Shown here piece by piece: positions 1 to 7,542 of a DNA stretch of 64,000 bases (its first letter is position 1; each line of letters begins with the position of its first letter). The notes under the pieces were generated by a model. That model saw only the letters and a list, made by a program, of their open reading frames with translations. It did not search any database and was not told the DNA's origin. The DNA comes from CAVQGZ01 sp964400785. GTDB lineage: Bacteria > Actinomycetota > Actinomycetes > Jiangellales > Jiangellaceae. The stretch is from NCBI GenBank assembly GCA_964400785.1, contig CAYNWB010000008.1, positions 3,862 to 67,861 of the forward strand, read 5' to 3'. The position numbers and the translations under genes are program-made.

Positions 1-2032
1 CGCCGGGCTGGCCGGCCACCGAGCTGACGAGCTCGCCCACCAGTCCGTCGTCGACGTCGAGCCGCCCCTGCGCCGGTCCTCTGATGGTGCGCTCGAGGTC
101 GGCCGGACCCATCGGGGGCACGGGCAGGGCCGATGCGGCGGCGACGTGACCGAATCGCGGGTGCTGGAGCACCTGGTCGAAGAAGTCGGCGCGCACGGTC
201 GCGACGATGCGCACGTCACCCGCATGCCCGGCGGCGACATCGGCGAGAGTGGCCAGAAAGCGCTCACGGTCACCCGCATCGGCCAGGGTGAACAGCTCCT
301 CGAGCTGGTCGACCACGAGCACGAAGCGGCCCGCGGCCTGGGTTGCCGCACCGGCGAGGCCGAGCCGGGCTCCGGCCGTCGAGACGCGTCGCAGCGCCTG
401 CGCCAGGTGCTCGAACGGGCGCGAGCCGGGCACCATCACCGTGGCCGTCCACGACGGCTGCATGCCCCGAAGACGCGGCAGCAGCCCCGCGCGAACGATG
501 CTCGACTTTCCGCTGCCCGAGCCGCCGACGACGAGCACCAGCCTCTGGGCCGGAACGCGGTCGGCGAGGTCGGCGACGACGTGCTCGCGTCCGAAGTAGC
601 GGTCGCTGTCGGCTGCCTCGAACGGGCGCAGGCCGACGAAGGGGTTCTCCGGTCGCAGCGGCGTCGCGTCGAGACGGGCCAGCACCGTCGAGACCACCTC
701 GACGGTGTCGCCGGCAGGGTCGTCGAGGTCGTCCAGCCAGCCCGGTGGTTGGTCACCGACGCACTCGCGGGCCAGGCGGACGAACTGCTGCGCGTCAGCC
801 GCCTGGTCGGACGAGCCAGGGGGCTCGGGCTCGCACAGGTAGGGCTGACCGGCCTCGTCCAGCAGGACGCTGCTGGCCCGCACTCGCCCGTGCACGCGTC
901 CACGACGCGCGAGGGCGACGAGCGCACGTCCCGTGGTCTCCACGACGTCTCGGGCCTGCGTCGTCGACAGAGGGCCTCGTGCGAGCACATCGGCGAGGGT
1001 CGTCGGCATCCGGCGCATGACGAGCGCGGCGGAGCCGGGTTCGCGCCAGCCGTCGTAGACCGGCAGCAGCGCGGGCTCGTCGAGCGTGGCGAGCAGGCGG
1101 ACGTCGGGCTCGAACGAGGCGACCGTGGTCGGGTCGTCCGCCGTCGCTGCGTCGTAGACCCGCACGGCGTAGTCGCGTTCGACCCCGGGCATGCGGGCGG
1201 CGTAGACGGTGCCGTGCCGGCCGCGACCCAGGCGCTCGCCGAGCTCGTACCCGCGCAGCGACGCAACGGCTGTCGTGCTGTCGAGCCCGGGATCTCGGGC
1301 CAGCACCTGCTCGTGCATACCCTGCAGCGCGGGGCCGGGGTCGATGCCGAGGTCGTCCGCGAGCCGCTCGGCGAACTCGCGGTAGGTCTGCAACGCGTCG
1401 GCGGGGCGCCCCGAGCGGTAGAGGGCGAGCATGAGCCTGCCGACAGCGCCTTCACGGTACGGGTCGGCTTCCAGCACGCCCCGGAGCACGCCGATGGCAT
1501 CGGCACCCCGGCCGGTCGCGATCAGGGTCTCGGCCAGCAGCTCCTGCGCCGAGCGACGCGCCTCGTCGAGGCGGCGAGCCTCCGGCGCGACCCAGGGCTC
1601 GTCGGCCAGGTCCTCGTAGGCGTCCCCCCGCCACAGCGCGAGTGCCTCGCGCAGGCGGCCGGCCGCGTCGATGCGGTCGCCCTGGTCGAGCGAGCGACGC
1701 GCGAACGCGACGTGGTCGGCGAAACGGTCGGCGTCGACCCCGACCACGTCCGAGGCGAGCCTGTACCCCGAGCCCTCACGAACCACCACATCCGCACCCG
1801 CCGGCGACAGCACGCGGCGCAGCCGTGTGACGTAGCTGCGCAACGTGTCGGGCGCGTTGGGCGACGCTGCGTCGCCGAAGACCGCCTCGACGAGGCGATC
1901 GACGCTGACAGGAGCGCCGTCGGCCAGTACCAGGGCACCCAGCAGTCGGCGCTGGCGCGGGCCGCCAAGGTCCAGCGGCTGGTCGCCCTCGACCAGCCGC
2001 AGCGCTCCGAGCACCTGTACCTCGATGGTCAT
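1..2032 (-). CDS. SARP-type regulator with pseudokinase and STAND ATPase domains (C-terminus beyond window)
   Basis: At least 677 residues are visible and the frame is open at the window edge. Residues 1-240 form the winged-helix plus BTAD (AfsR/SARP) DNA-binding and tetratricopeptide-like unit. Residues 258-430 resemble a Ser/Thr kinase: the glycine loop (GERLGRGRHGTVYA) is kept, but VAxK reads YAVRVYD with Arg for Lys, and HRD is replaced by VHGRVRAS, so catalysis is unlikely. From about residue 495 there is a novel-STAND NTPase with Walker A GGSGSGKSS (Lys near 509) and Walker B VLVVDQLEELF. This suggests an ATP-switched activator that receives a signal through the dead kinase. The start is the ATG at 2032; no better start is visible. 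It is transcribed away from the small secreted-peptide gene at 2232. The domain order is read directly; the regulated genes are unknown. Confidence 0.85.
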   Translation of the reverse strand, partial: MTIEVQVLGALRLVEGDQPLDLGGPRQRRLLGALVLADGAPVSVDRLVEAVFGDAASPNAPDTLRSYVTRLRRVLSPAGADVVVREGSGYRLASDVVGVDADRFADHVAFARRSLDQGDRIDAAGRLREALALWRGDAYEDLADEPWVAPEARRLDEARRSAQELLAETLIATGRGADAIGVLRGVLEADPYREGAVGRLMLALYRSGRPADALQTYREFAERLADDLGIDPGPALQGMHEQVLARDPGLDSTTAVASLRGYELGERLGRGRHGTVYAARMPGVERDYAVRVYDAATADDPTTVASFEPDVRLLATLDEPALLPVYDGWREPGSAALVMRRMPTTLADVLARGPLSTTQARDVVETTGRALVALARRGRVHGRVRASSVLLDEAGQPYLCEPEPPGSSDQAADAQQFVRLARECVGDQPPGWLDDLDDPAGDTVEVVSTVLARLDATPLRPENPFVGLRPFEAADSDRYFGREHVVADLADRVPAQRLVLVVGGSGSGKSSIVRAGLLPRLRGMQPSWTATVMVPGSRPFEHLAQALRRVSTAGARLGLAGAATQAAGRFVLVVDQLEELFTLADAGDRERFLATLADVAAGHAGDVRIVATVRADFFDQVLQHPRFGHVAAASALPVPPMGPADLERTIRGPAQGRLDVDDGLVGELVSSVAGQPG

Positions 2033-2060
2033 CCCCTTCGACCCGAGCAGGGTCCACCGA

Positions 2061-2093
2061 GCATGTTGCATTCCCGTTGCAGCGTCAACATGC
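2061..2093. promoter_or_regulatory. Putative SARP operator
   Basis: Two GTTGCA hexamers lie at 2065-2070 and 2076-2081, exactly 11 bp apart. SARP proteins typically bind direct repeats with this one-helical-turn spacing. They sit inside an inverted repeat with arms GCATGTTG (2061-2068) and CAACATGC (2086-2093). The site is 29 bp from the regulator's start codon and upstream of the divergent secreted-peptide gene, so it could serve autoregulation or both genes. This is an inference from pattern only. Confidence 0.45.
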
Positions 2094-2231
2094 CCCTGAC
2101 CTGCGCGTCTGCTCGTCACCGTGGCTGCGTCGTGCGGCCGGTCGGTCCGCCTCGCTGCTCATCTGCCACCTCGGCTCGCGACGGTGCCACCAGTCGACGC
2201 CACACGGGCGTCACCACCGCAAGGAGGAGCC

Positions 2232-2462
2232 ATGACCGGTCTTTCGTCCACTCTCACCAGCAGGGCCGTCGCCACGTTCGCCGCCGTCGCCGCCGTCGCC
2301 GTCACGACTCTGGTGCCGGCGTCCGGGGTCGAGCAGCCTTCGGTGCGCGAGCCGCACCGGCCGCACAGCGCCGACGCAGCCGAGCGCTGGTGGCTGTCGT
2401 GCACCGCCACCCTGCCTCGCAGCGCCGACGCCGCCGCGAGGGTCGCCGCTGACTGCTGGTGA
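2232..2462 (+). CDS. Small secreted protein of unknown function
   Basis: This 76-residue product has a strong Shine-Dalgarno (AGGAGG at 2222-2227) five bases before the ATG. Residues 1-33 look like a signal peptide: a short polar start, Arg-11, then an Ala/Val-rich hydrophobic core ending in VPASG. The mature part is about 45 residues, charged, rich in His and Arg, with two cysteines (in WWLSCTA and at the penultimate position in DCW) that could form a disulfide. No family is recognised. It is divergent from the SARP regulator and shares its upstream region, so it may be a regulated target. Function unknown. Confidence 0.6.
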   Translation: MTGLSSTLTSRAVATFAAVAAVAVTTLVPASGVEQPSVREPHRPHSADAAERWWLSCTATLPRSADAAARVAADCW

Positions 2463-2501
2463 CCCAGCCCGCGCGTTGGTTCGCCGAGGCGCGGCTGGCC
2501 C

Positions 2502-2507
2502 TAGCAT
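2502..2507 (+). promoter_or_regulatory. -10 box of the thioesterase gene (leaderless)
   Basis: TAGCAT ends 8 nt before the ATG at 2516. With a start point about 7 nt after the -10 box, the transcript would begin at or next to the start codon. No Shine-Dalgarno is present. Confidence 0.5.
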
Positions 2508-2515
2508 GCGGGGGC

Positions 2516-2947
2516 ATGACAGACAGCGCCCCGACCAGCGAGCAGATTCTTGCGGCACTGCCGCCGTCCGCCCTCGACGAGCGCATGGGCATCGAGGTGC
2601 TCGAGGCAGGCCCGCAGCGAGTGGTGGCGCGCATGCCCGTCGAGGGCAACACCCAGCCCTTCGGGCTGCTGCACGGCGGCGCGAGCTGCGTGCTGGCCGA
2701 GAGCATCGGCTCGATCGCGGCGAACCTGCACGGTGCACCGACCCACTACGCCGTCGGAGTGGAGATCAACTGCAGTCATCACCGTGGAGCACGCAGCGGC
2801 TACGTCACCGCCGTCAGCACCCCCATTCGCGAGGGACGCCAGGTCGCGAGCTACCACATCGAGATCACCGACGACGCCGGCGAGTCGGTCGCGACCGCCC
2901 GGCTGACCTGCCTGCTGCGGCCGCGGGAGCCCGGCACTCCGGCGTGA
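2516..2947 (+). CDS. PaaI-family hotdog-fold thioesterase
   Basis: The 143-residue product fits the length of single-domain hotdog thioesterases that hydrolyse aryl- or acyl-CoA esters. The family signature is clear: TQPFGLLHGGASCVLAE, containing the HGG turn and the Glu usually involved in catalysis, followed by the long central helix and the beta strands ending in VATARLTCLL. The start is the ATG at 2516, preceded by TAGCAT at leaderless spacing. The product is probably cytoplasmic and multimeric. Substrate unknown; the neighbouring liv operon gives no direct clue. Confidence 0.85.
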   Translation: MTDSAPTSEQILAALPPSALDERMGIEVLEAGPQRVVARMPVEGNTQPFGLLHGGASCVLAESIGSIAANLHGAPTHYAVGVEINCSHHRGARSGYVTAVSTPIREGRQVASYHIEITDDAGESVATARLTCLLRPREPGTPA

Positions 2948-3027
2948 GGCGGTCGCACCGTCGTTAACTCTGCGTAACCAACCGTTCGCCGGCGCGCCCA
3001 TCGGGCTGCGGCGTGATCGTCGGGGGC

Positions 3028-3033
3028 TATGCT
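3028..3033 (+). promoter_or_regulatory. -10 box of the liv operon
   Basis: TATGCT lies about 44 nt upstream of the GTG start of livH. A transcript from about 3040 would include the AAGAAGG ribosome site at 3061-3067. The ATG inside the box (3029) is therefore unlikely to be the translation start. No convincing -35 is visible. Confidence 0.5.
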
Positions 3034-3076
3034 CCCGGCCCAACCGATCATCCCAGGCGGAAGAAGGTCAGGACTC

Positions 3077-4381
3077 GTGCAACGACCAGGCCTGACCCTG
3101 CGAGCCCTGCTGCTGGCGGTCGTGCTGTCGGCACTGGCGCTCGTGGCCGGCGGCGTGCCGGCGATGGCGCAGGACAGCAGTGAGAGCGTTCGCGGGGTGC
3201 TGCGCTTCGAGGGTGACCCCGTCGAGGGCGTGAGCCTCAGCGTCACCACCGAGGACGGCACGCCGGTCGGCGAGGCGACATCCGATGCCGACGGCGAGTG
3301 GGAGGTGCCCGTACCCGGAGCCGGCACCTACGTCGTCACCCTGGACGTCACGACGCTGCCGGACTCGATCGAAGGCGTCGCAGCCGAGAGCATCACGACC
3401 GAGGTGGGCAACACGCAGTCCAAGGCCGTGCTCTTCCGCCTCGGCGTCCCCGGCGACGGCACGGGCGACGGCGGTGGGGGGTCGAGCGGTGGCACCGGCA
3501 TCACCGTCGACCGCGTGGCCCAGCTGGCGGTCGAGGGGCTTCGCTTCGGCGTCGTCCTGGCGCTCGCCGCACTCGGGCTGTCGATGATCTTCGGGACGAC
3601 AGGGCTCACGAACTTCTCCCACGGCGAGCTCATCACGTTCGGCGCCATCGCGGTCTGGTACCTCAACAGCGCGGGACTCCCGTTCGTAGCAGCCACGGTG
3701 CTGGCCGTGGTGCTGGGCGGGCTGTTCGGCCTGGGCCAGGACACCCTGCTCTGGCGCCCGTTGCGCCGTCGCAAGACCGGCCTGATCGCGATGATGATCG
3801 TCTCGATCGGTCTCGCGATCTTCCTGCGCTACACCTACCTCTACATCTTCGGCGGCGGGCGGCAGTCGTACCGCGAGTACACGATCCAGACCGGCATCGA
3901 GCTCGGGCCGGTGACACTGGCGCCGCGCGACATCGCCAGCATGGTCGTGGCCGTCGTCGTCCTGGGCATCGTCGTGTGGGCGCTGAGCAGCACCCGGCTC
4001 GGCAAAGCCACCCGGGCCGTGTCGGACAACCCGGCGCTGGCCAGCGCGTCCGGCATCGACGTCAACCAGGTGATCCGGGTCGTGTGGGTCGGTGGGGCTG
4101 CCCTGGCGGCTCTGGCCGGCGTCCTCATCGGGCTGTCTCAGCAGGTCGAGTACCAGATGGGCTTCAAGACGCTGCTGCTGGTGTTCGCGGCGGTCATCCT
4201 CGGCGGGCTCGGAACGATCTGGGGGTCGATCGTCGGTGCAATCCTGGTCGGGCTGTTCATCCAGCTGTCCACGCTCGTGATCCCGATCGAGCTGCAGGCC
4301 GCCGGCGTCCTGGGCGTGCTGATCATCGTGCTGCTGGTGAGACCCCAGGGAATCCTGGGCCGTAGCGAGCGCGTGGGCTGA
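3077..4381 (+). CDS. livH: Branched-chain amino-acid-type ABC permease LivH with extracytoplasmic N-terminal domain
   Basis: The product is 434 residues, against about 290-310 for ordinary LivH. The extra N-terminus comprises a signal-peptide-like segment (residues 4-32, ending PAMAQ), then a compact beta-rich domain (about 35-120) resembling carboxypeptidase-regulatory or SdrD-type Ig-like domains (the run EGDPVEGVSLSVTTEDGTPV), then a Gly/Ser linker. From about residue 140 the standard permease follows: VLALAALGLSMIFGTTGLTNFSHGE, the EAA-like loop around GKATRAVSDNP, and C-terminal VRPQGILG. The GTG at 3077 has AAGAAGG at a good distance. It is the first gene of livHMGF. The permease assignment is firm; the role of the added domain is unknown. 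Confidence 0.88.
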   Translation: MQRPGLTLRALLLAVVLSALALVAGGVPAMAQDSSESVRGVLRFEGDPVEGVSLSVTTEDGTPVGEATSDADGEWEVPVPGAGTYVVTLDVTTLPDSIEGVAAESITTEVGNTQSKAVLFRLGVPGDGTGDGGGGSSGGTGITVDRVAQLAVEGLRFGVVLALAALGLSMIFGTTGLTNFSHGELITFGAIAVWYLNSAGLPFVAATVLAVVLGGLFGLGQDTLLWRPLRRRKTGLIAMMIVSIGLAIFLRYTYLYIFGGGRQSYREYTIQTGIELGPVTLAPRDIASMVVAVVVLGIVVWALSSTRLGKATRAVSDNPALASASGIDVNQVIRVVWVGGAALAALAGVLIGLSQQVEYQMGFKTLLLVFAAVILGGLGTIWGSIVGAILVGLFIQLSTLVIPIELQAAGVLGVLIIVLLVRPQGILGRSERVG

Positions 4382-4394
4382 GGGGAGGCGACAC

Positions 4395-5384
4395 ATGGAC
4401 TGGGGACTCATCACCAGCAACGCCCTGCAGGCGGCCATCGGCGCCGACATGGTGATCTACTGCCTGGCCGCCATCGGGCTCAACGTGCACTTCGGCTACG
4501 CGGGTCTGCTGAACTTCGGCCAGGCCGCCTTCGTGGCGGTCGCGGCCTACGGACTGGCCACGATGGTCGCGACCTTCGGGCTGTCGTTCTGGCTCGGCAT
4601 CTCGATCGGGCTCGTCGCGGTGCTCGTGCTGGCCGTTCTGCTCGGCGTGCCCACGCTGCGACTACGGGCGGACTACCTGGCCATCGTCACGCTGGCTGCG
4701 GCCGAGATCGTCCGGCTCACCTTTCGCTCGGTCACCCTGCGCGACACCTTCGGGGGCTCGGACGGCCTGCAGGGCTTCGCCGAGGGCTTCTACGCTCTCA
4801 ACCCGTTCACCACGGGCATCGACCTCGGACCGATCTCGTTCAGCGCCCGGGCCAGCTGGGCGATCACTGTGGGCTGGGCGTTGATCATCCTGGCCAGCAT
4901 GCTGGTGTGGGCGTTGATGCGCAGCCCCTGGGGGCGGGTGCTCAAGGGCATCCGCGAGGACGAGGACGCCGTGCGCAGCCTCGGCAAGAACGTGTACTCC
5001 TACAAGCTGCAGGCCCTGCTCATCGGCGGGCTCATCGGCGCCCTCGGCGGCTTCATGTACGCGCTGTCGCAGGCCGCGGTGCAGCCCGACTTCACCAGCC
5101 CCGACTTCACGTTCTTCGCCTACACCATCCTGATCCTGGGTGGGGCCGCCCGCGTGCTCGGACCCATTCTCGGCGCCTTCATCTTCTGGGGCTTGCTCTC
5201 GCTCTCGGACGGCGTGCTGCGCGGGGCGCAGACGGCCTACGACATCCCCGAGTGGCTGCTGGGGTCGACCGACGTCGGCGCCGTCCGCTTCATGCTCGTC
5301 GGAGCGGCACTCATGCTGTTGATGATCTTCAGACCGCAGGGGATCCTGGGGGACCGGAAGGAGCTCGCTCTTGACGCCCGCTGA
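4395..5384 (+). CDS. livM: Branched-chain amino-acid-type ABC permease LivM
   Basis: The 329-residue polytopic protein is the second permease of the liv transporter. It shows the LivM opening (AAIGLNVHFGYAGLLNFGQAA), about 8-10 hydrophobic helices, the cytoplasmic coupling loop SPWGRVLKGIREDEDAVRSLGKN, and the ending IFRPQGILG. The ATG at 4395 follows GAGGCG and lies 13 bp after livH. Its last 14 bp overlap livG, so translation is probably coupled. The substrate is likely a branched-chain amino acid, a small amide or urea; the sequence does not decide. Confidence 0.92.
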   Translation: MDWGLITSNALQAAIGADMVIYCLAAIGLNVHFGYAGLLNFGQAAFVAVAAYGLATMVATFGLSFWLGISIGLVAVLVLAVLLGVPTLRLRADYLAIVTLAAAEIVRLTFRSVTLRDTFGGSDGLQGFAEGFYALNPFTTGIDLGPISFSARASWAITVGWALIILASMLVWALMRSPWGRVLKGIREDEDAVRSLGKNVYSYKLQALLIGGLIGALGGFMYALSQAAVQPDFTSPDFTFFAYTILILGGAARVLGPILGAFIFWGLLSLSDGVLRGAQTAYDIPEWLLGSTDVGAVRFMLVGAALMLLMIFRPQGILGDRKELALDAR

Positions 5385-6366
5385 TCTCACACCAGACATG
5401 GACGCGGAGCCCGCCGGCACGGCCGGCGGGGCCGTCCCACCGGTCGACTCCGCGCTGAAGGCGGCGGCGCTGGCCGCGCTGGCGACCGTCGAGCACGAGC
5501 CCGGCGCGGCCAAGCCCGACGCCATCCTGACCGCCGATGGGGTGCGGCGACAGTTCGGCGGCCTCGTGGCCGTCGACGTCGGGCACCTCGAGGTTCAGCG
5601 CGGCTCGATCACCGCGCTCATCGGCCCCAACGGCGCAGGCAAGACGACGTTCTTCAACCTGCTCACCGGATTCGACTCCCCCGACAAGGGTGACTGGCGC
5701 TTCAACGGCTCGTCGCTGCGCAAGGTGCGGGCGCACCAGATCGCCCACCTCGGCATGGTGCGCACCTTTCAGCTCACCAAGGCCCTGTCGCGGCTCACCG
5801 TCATCGAGAACATGCGGCTCGGCGCCACCGGGCAGGCCGGGGAGAACGTCTTTCGGGCGATCCTGCCCTTCCTGTGGCGAGGGCAGGAGAAGCAGATCAC
5901 CGAGCAGGCCGACGAGCTGCTGGCCTACTTCAAGCTCGACGCCAAGCGCGAGGACTTCGCCGGCAGCCTCTCCGGCGGCCAGCGCAAGCTGCTCGAGATG
6001 GCACGAGCCCTGATGGTGCAGCCCGAGATGGTGATGCTGGACGAGCCGATGGCCGGGGTGAACCCCGCGCTCAAGCAGTCGTTGCTCGGGCACGTCAAGG
6101 CCCTGCGGGACCGCGGCATGACCGTCCTGTTCGTCGAGCACGACATGGACATGGTGCGCGACGTGGCCGACTGGGTGGTCGTGATGGCGCAGGGACGCAT
6201 CATCGCGGAGGGGCCGCCGCTGTCGGTGATGGCAGACGACCGGGTGATCGATGCGTACCTGGGCGCCCACCACGACACCGACCTGTCCGAGATGGACGTG
6301 CACGAGCTCGATCTCGAAGAGGCCGCCGAGCTGGCCACCCACCCACGTGAGGAGCACGAGGCGTGA
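5371..6366 (+). CDS. livG: ABC transporter ATPase LivG
   Basis: The 331-residue ATPase energises the LivHM channel. It has Walker A LIGPNGAGKTTFFN, the Q-loop near RTFQLTKAL, signature LSGGQRKLLEMA, Walker B MVMLDEPMAGV, and the switch His in FVEHDMD. The first 55 residues are an unusual Ala/Pro-rich extension before the ATPase fold. The start is a TTG at 5371 with GGAAGGAG (5355-5362) at good spacing, inside the end of livM. The C-terminal 30 residues are acidic. It overlaps livF by 4 bp (GTGA). Confidence 0.92.
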   Translation: MTPADLTPDMDAEPAGTAGGAVPPVDSALKAAALAALATVEHEPGAAKPDAILTADGVRRQFGGLVAVDVGHLEVQRGSITALIGPNGAGKTTFFNLLTGFDSPDKGDWRFNGSSLRKVRAHQIAHLGMVRTFQLTKALSRLTVIENMRLGATGQAGENVFRAILPFLWRGQEKQITEQADELLAYFKLDAKREDFAGSLSGGQRKLLEMARALMVQPEMVMLDEPMAGVNPALKQSLLGHVKALRDRGMTVLFVEHDMDMVRDVADWVVVMAQGRIIAEGPPLSVMADDRVIDAYLGAHHDTDLSEMDVHELDLEEAAELATHPREEHEA

Positions 6367-7151
6367 GCGCCACGAACGGCAGCACCAGCGGCGGGGCCAC
6401 CGACCACGCTGCCCACCAGGCGGCTGCCGAGGGCGCCCTCGTCCGGGTCGACAACGTCACCGCGGGGTACCTGCCCGGCATCAACATCCTCGACGGGTGC
6501 GACCTGTACTGCCAGCAGGGCGAGATCGTGGGCATCATCGGCCCCAACGGCGCGGGCAAGTCGACGCTGGTGAAGGCGATCTTCGGGCTGGTGCAGATCC
6601 ACGAGGGGTCAGTGACCCTGGATGGTCGCGACATCACCAACGCCCGTCCCAACAAGCTCGTGTCGGCCGGGGTGGGTTACGTCCCGCAGACCAACAACGT
6701 GTTCCCCAGCCTGACCATCGAGGAGAACCTGCAGATGGGGGTCTACCAGGCCCCCAAGACGTTCGCGGAGCGGTTCGCGTTCGTGACCGACCTGTTCCCC
6801 GTGCTGGGCGATCGGCGCAAGCAGCGCGCCGGGTCGCTGTCCGGTGGCGAGCGGCAGATGGTCGCCATGGGCCGGGCGCTGATGATGAACCCGTCGGTGA
6901 TCCTGCTCGACGAGCCGTCGGCCGGGTTGTCCCCCGTCCTTCAGGACGAGGTGTTCATCCGCACCCGCGAGATCAACAAGGCCGGCGTCTCGGTGATCAT
7001 GGTCGAGCAGAACGCGCGGCGCTGCCTGCAGATCTGCGACCGCGGCTACGTGCTCGACTCGGGGCGCAACGCCTACACGGGCACGGGCCGTGAGCTGCTC
7101 AACGACCCCAAGGTGATCGCCCTGTACCTGGGCACGCTCGCGAAGTCGTAG
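6363..7151 (+). CDS. livF: ABC transporter ATPase LivF
   Basis: This 262-residue second ATPase of the liv transporter has Walker A IIGPNGAGKSTLVKA, the LivF-typical YVPQTNNVFPSLTIEENL, signature LSGGERQMVAMG, Walker B VILLDEPSAGLSP, and switch His replaced by Gln in MVEQNARR, which is normal for LivF. A hydrophilic tail of about 25 residues precedes the fold. The GTG start overlaps the livG stop. It is the last gene of the operon; the sequence then runs into a repeat-bearing spacer and a convergent livK-like gene. Confidence 0.92.
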   Translation: MSATNGSTSGGATDHAAHQAAAEGALVRVDNVTAGYLPGINILDGCDLYCQQGEIVGIIGPNGAGKSTLVKAIFGLVQIHEGSVTLDGRDITNARPNKLVSAGVGYVPQTNNVFPSLTIEENLQMGVYQAPKTFAERFAFVTDLFPVLGDRRKQRAGSLSGGERQMVAMGRALMMNPSVILLDEPSAGLSPVLQDEVFIRTREINKAGVSVIMVEQNARRCLQICDRGYVLDSGRNAYTGTGRELLNDPKVIALYLGTLAKS

Positions 7152-7245
7152 CTGCCCCGGCCCACGGCCACGCCGTGCCCGTCCGGCGGAGCCCGTCCAG
7201 GAGCGCACGCCACAGGCAAGGGGCGCGGCTGCTCTGCGTGGCGAA

Positions 7246-7313
7246 GGGGTGCTTTGCGCGGCAGATTCCCCGTGGGAAGCACCCGCAGGCGTACCGAACG
7301 TGGTCACTTCCGC
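7246..7313. repeat. 68-bp hairpin repeat, copy 1
   Basis: This 68-bp element matches copy 2 (7387-7454) at all but about 8 positions. It contains GGGTGCTT (7247-7254) and the complementary AAGCACCC (7277-7284), which fold into a hairpin, followed by a conserved tail that includes GCAGGCGTACC and TTCCGC. It lies 95 bp after livF in the spacer between livF and the convergent livK. Outer arms are identical to copy 2, but the inner stem is weaker. Confidence 0.7.
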
Positions 7314-7386
7314 GCCTCGGGGTGCTGCGCAGCCGACCGTGCAGCCCTTCGGCGCCCTCCCCCGGCGCCGCCCTTCGCGAGGCTTG

Positions 7387-7454
7387 TGGGTGCTTTGCAC
7401 GGCCGATTCGCCGTGGGAAGCACCCACAGGCGTACCTAACGTGATCAGTTCCGC
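7387..7454. repeat. 68-bp hairpin repeat, copy 2
   Basis: Second copy of the element at 7246, in the same orientation. Arms GGGTGCTT and AAGCACCC enclose an inner stem CACGGC/GCCGTG with loop CGATTC, so this copy folds better than copy 1. Several differences between copies fall in stems or the tail. About 73 bp of unrelated GC-rich sequence separates the copies. Confidence 0.7.
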
Positions 7455-7481
7455 TGGGGCGGGGGCGTGGGGGTGGACGCG

Positions 7482-7515
7482 ACTGGGGCCCGCCCCTGAC
7501 GGGACGGGCCCCAGT
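7482..7515. terminator. Bidirectional hairpin terminator between livF and livK
   Basis: A perfect 11-bp inverted repeat has arms ACTGGGGCCCG (7482-7492) and CGGGCCCCAGT (7505-7515) around a 12-nt loop. It stands 27 bp after the livK stop on the minus strand and after livF on the plus strand. There is no U-tract, which is common for actinobacterial terminators. Confidence 0.65.
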
Positions 7516-7542
7516 GCTACGTCGAGACGACGTGAGGGTCGA

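Noticed and set aside
146..2452. Long plus-strand open frame (768 codons) opposite the SARP gene
   Set aside because: It is antisense to a protein with clear SARP, kinase-like and STAND motifs. Its own translation is Arg/Gly-rich with no domain, as expected from high GC content.
3029..3076. ATG at 3029 as the livH start
   Set aside because: The ATG lies inside the TATGCT -10 box. The GTG at 3077 has a ribosome site and begins the signal-like segment.
7246..7454. Insertion sequence with terminal repeats
   Set aside because: The copies are direct, not inverted, and the 73 bp between them hold no transposase.
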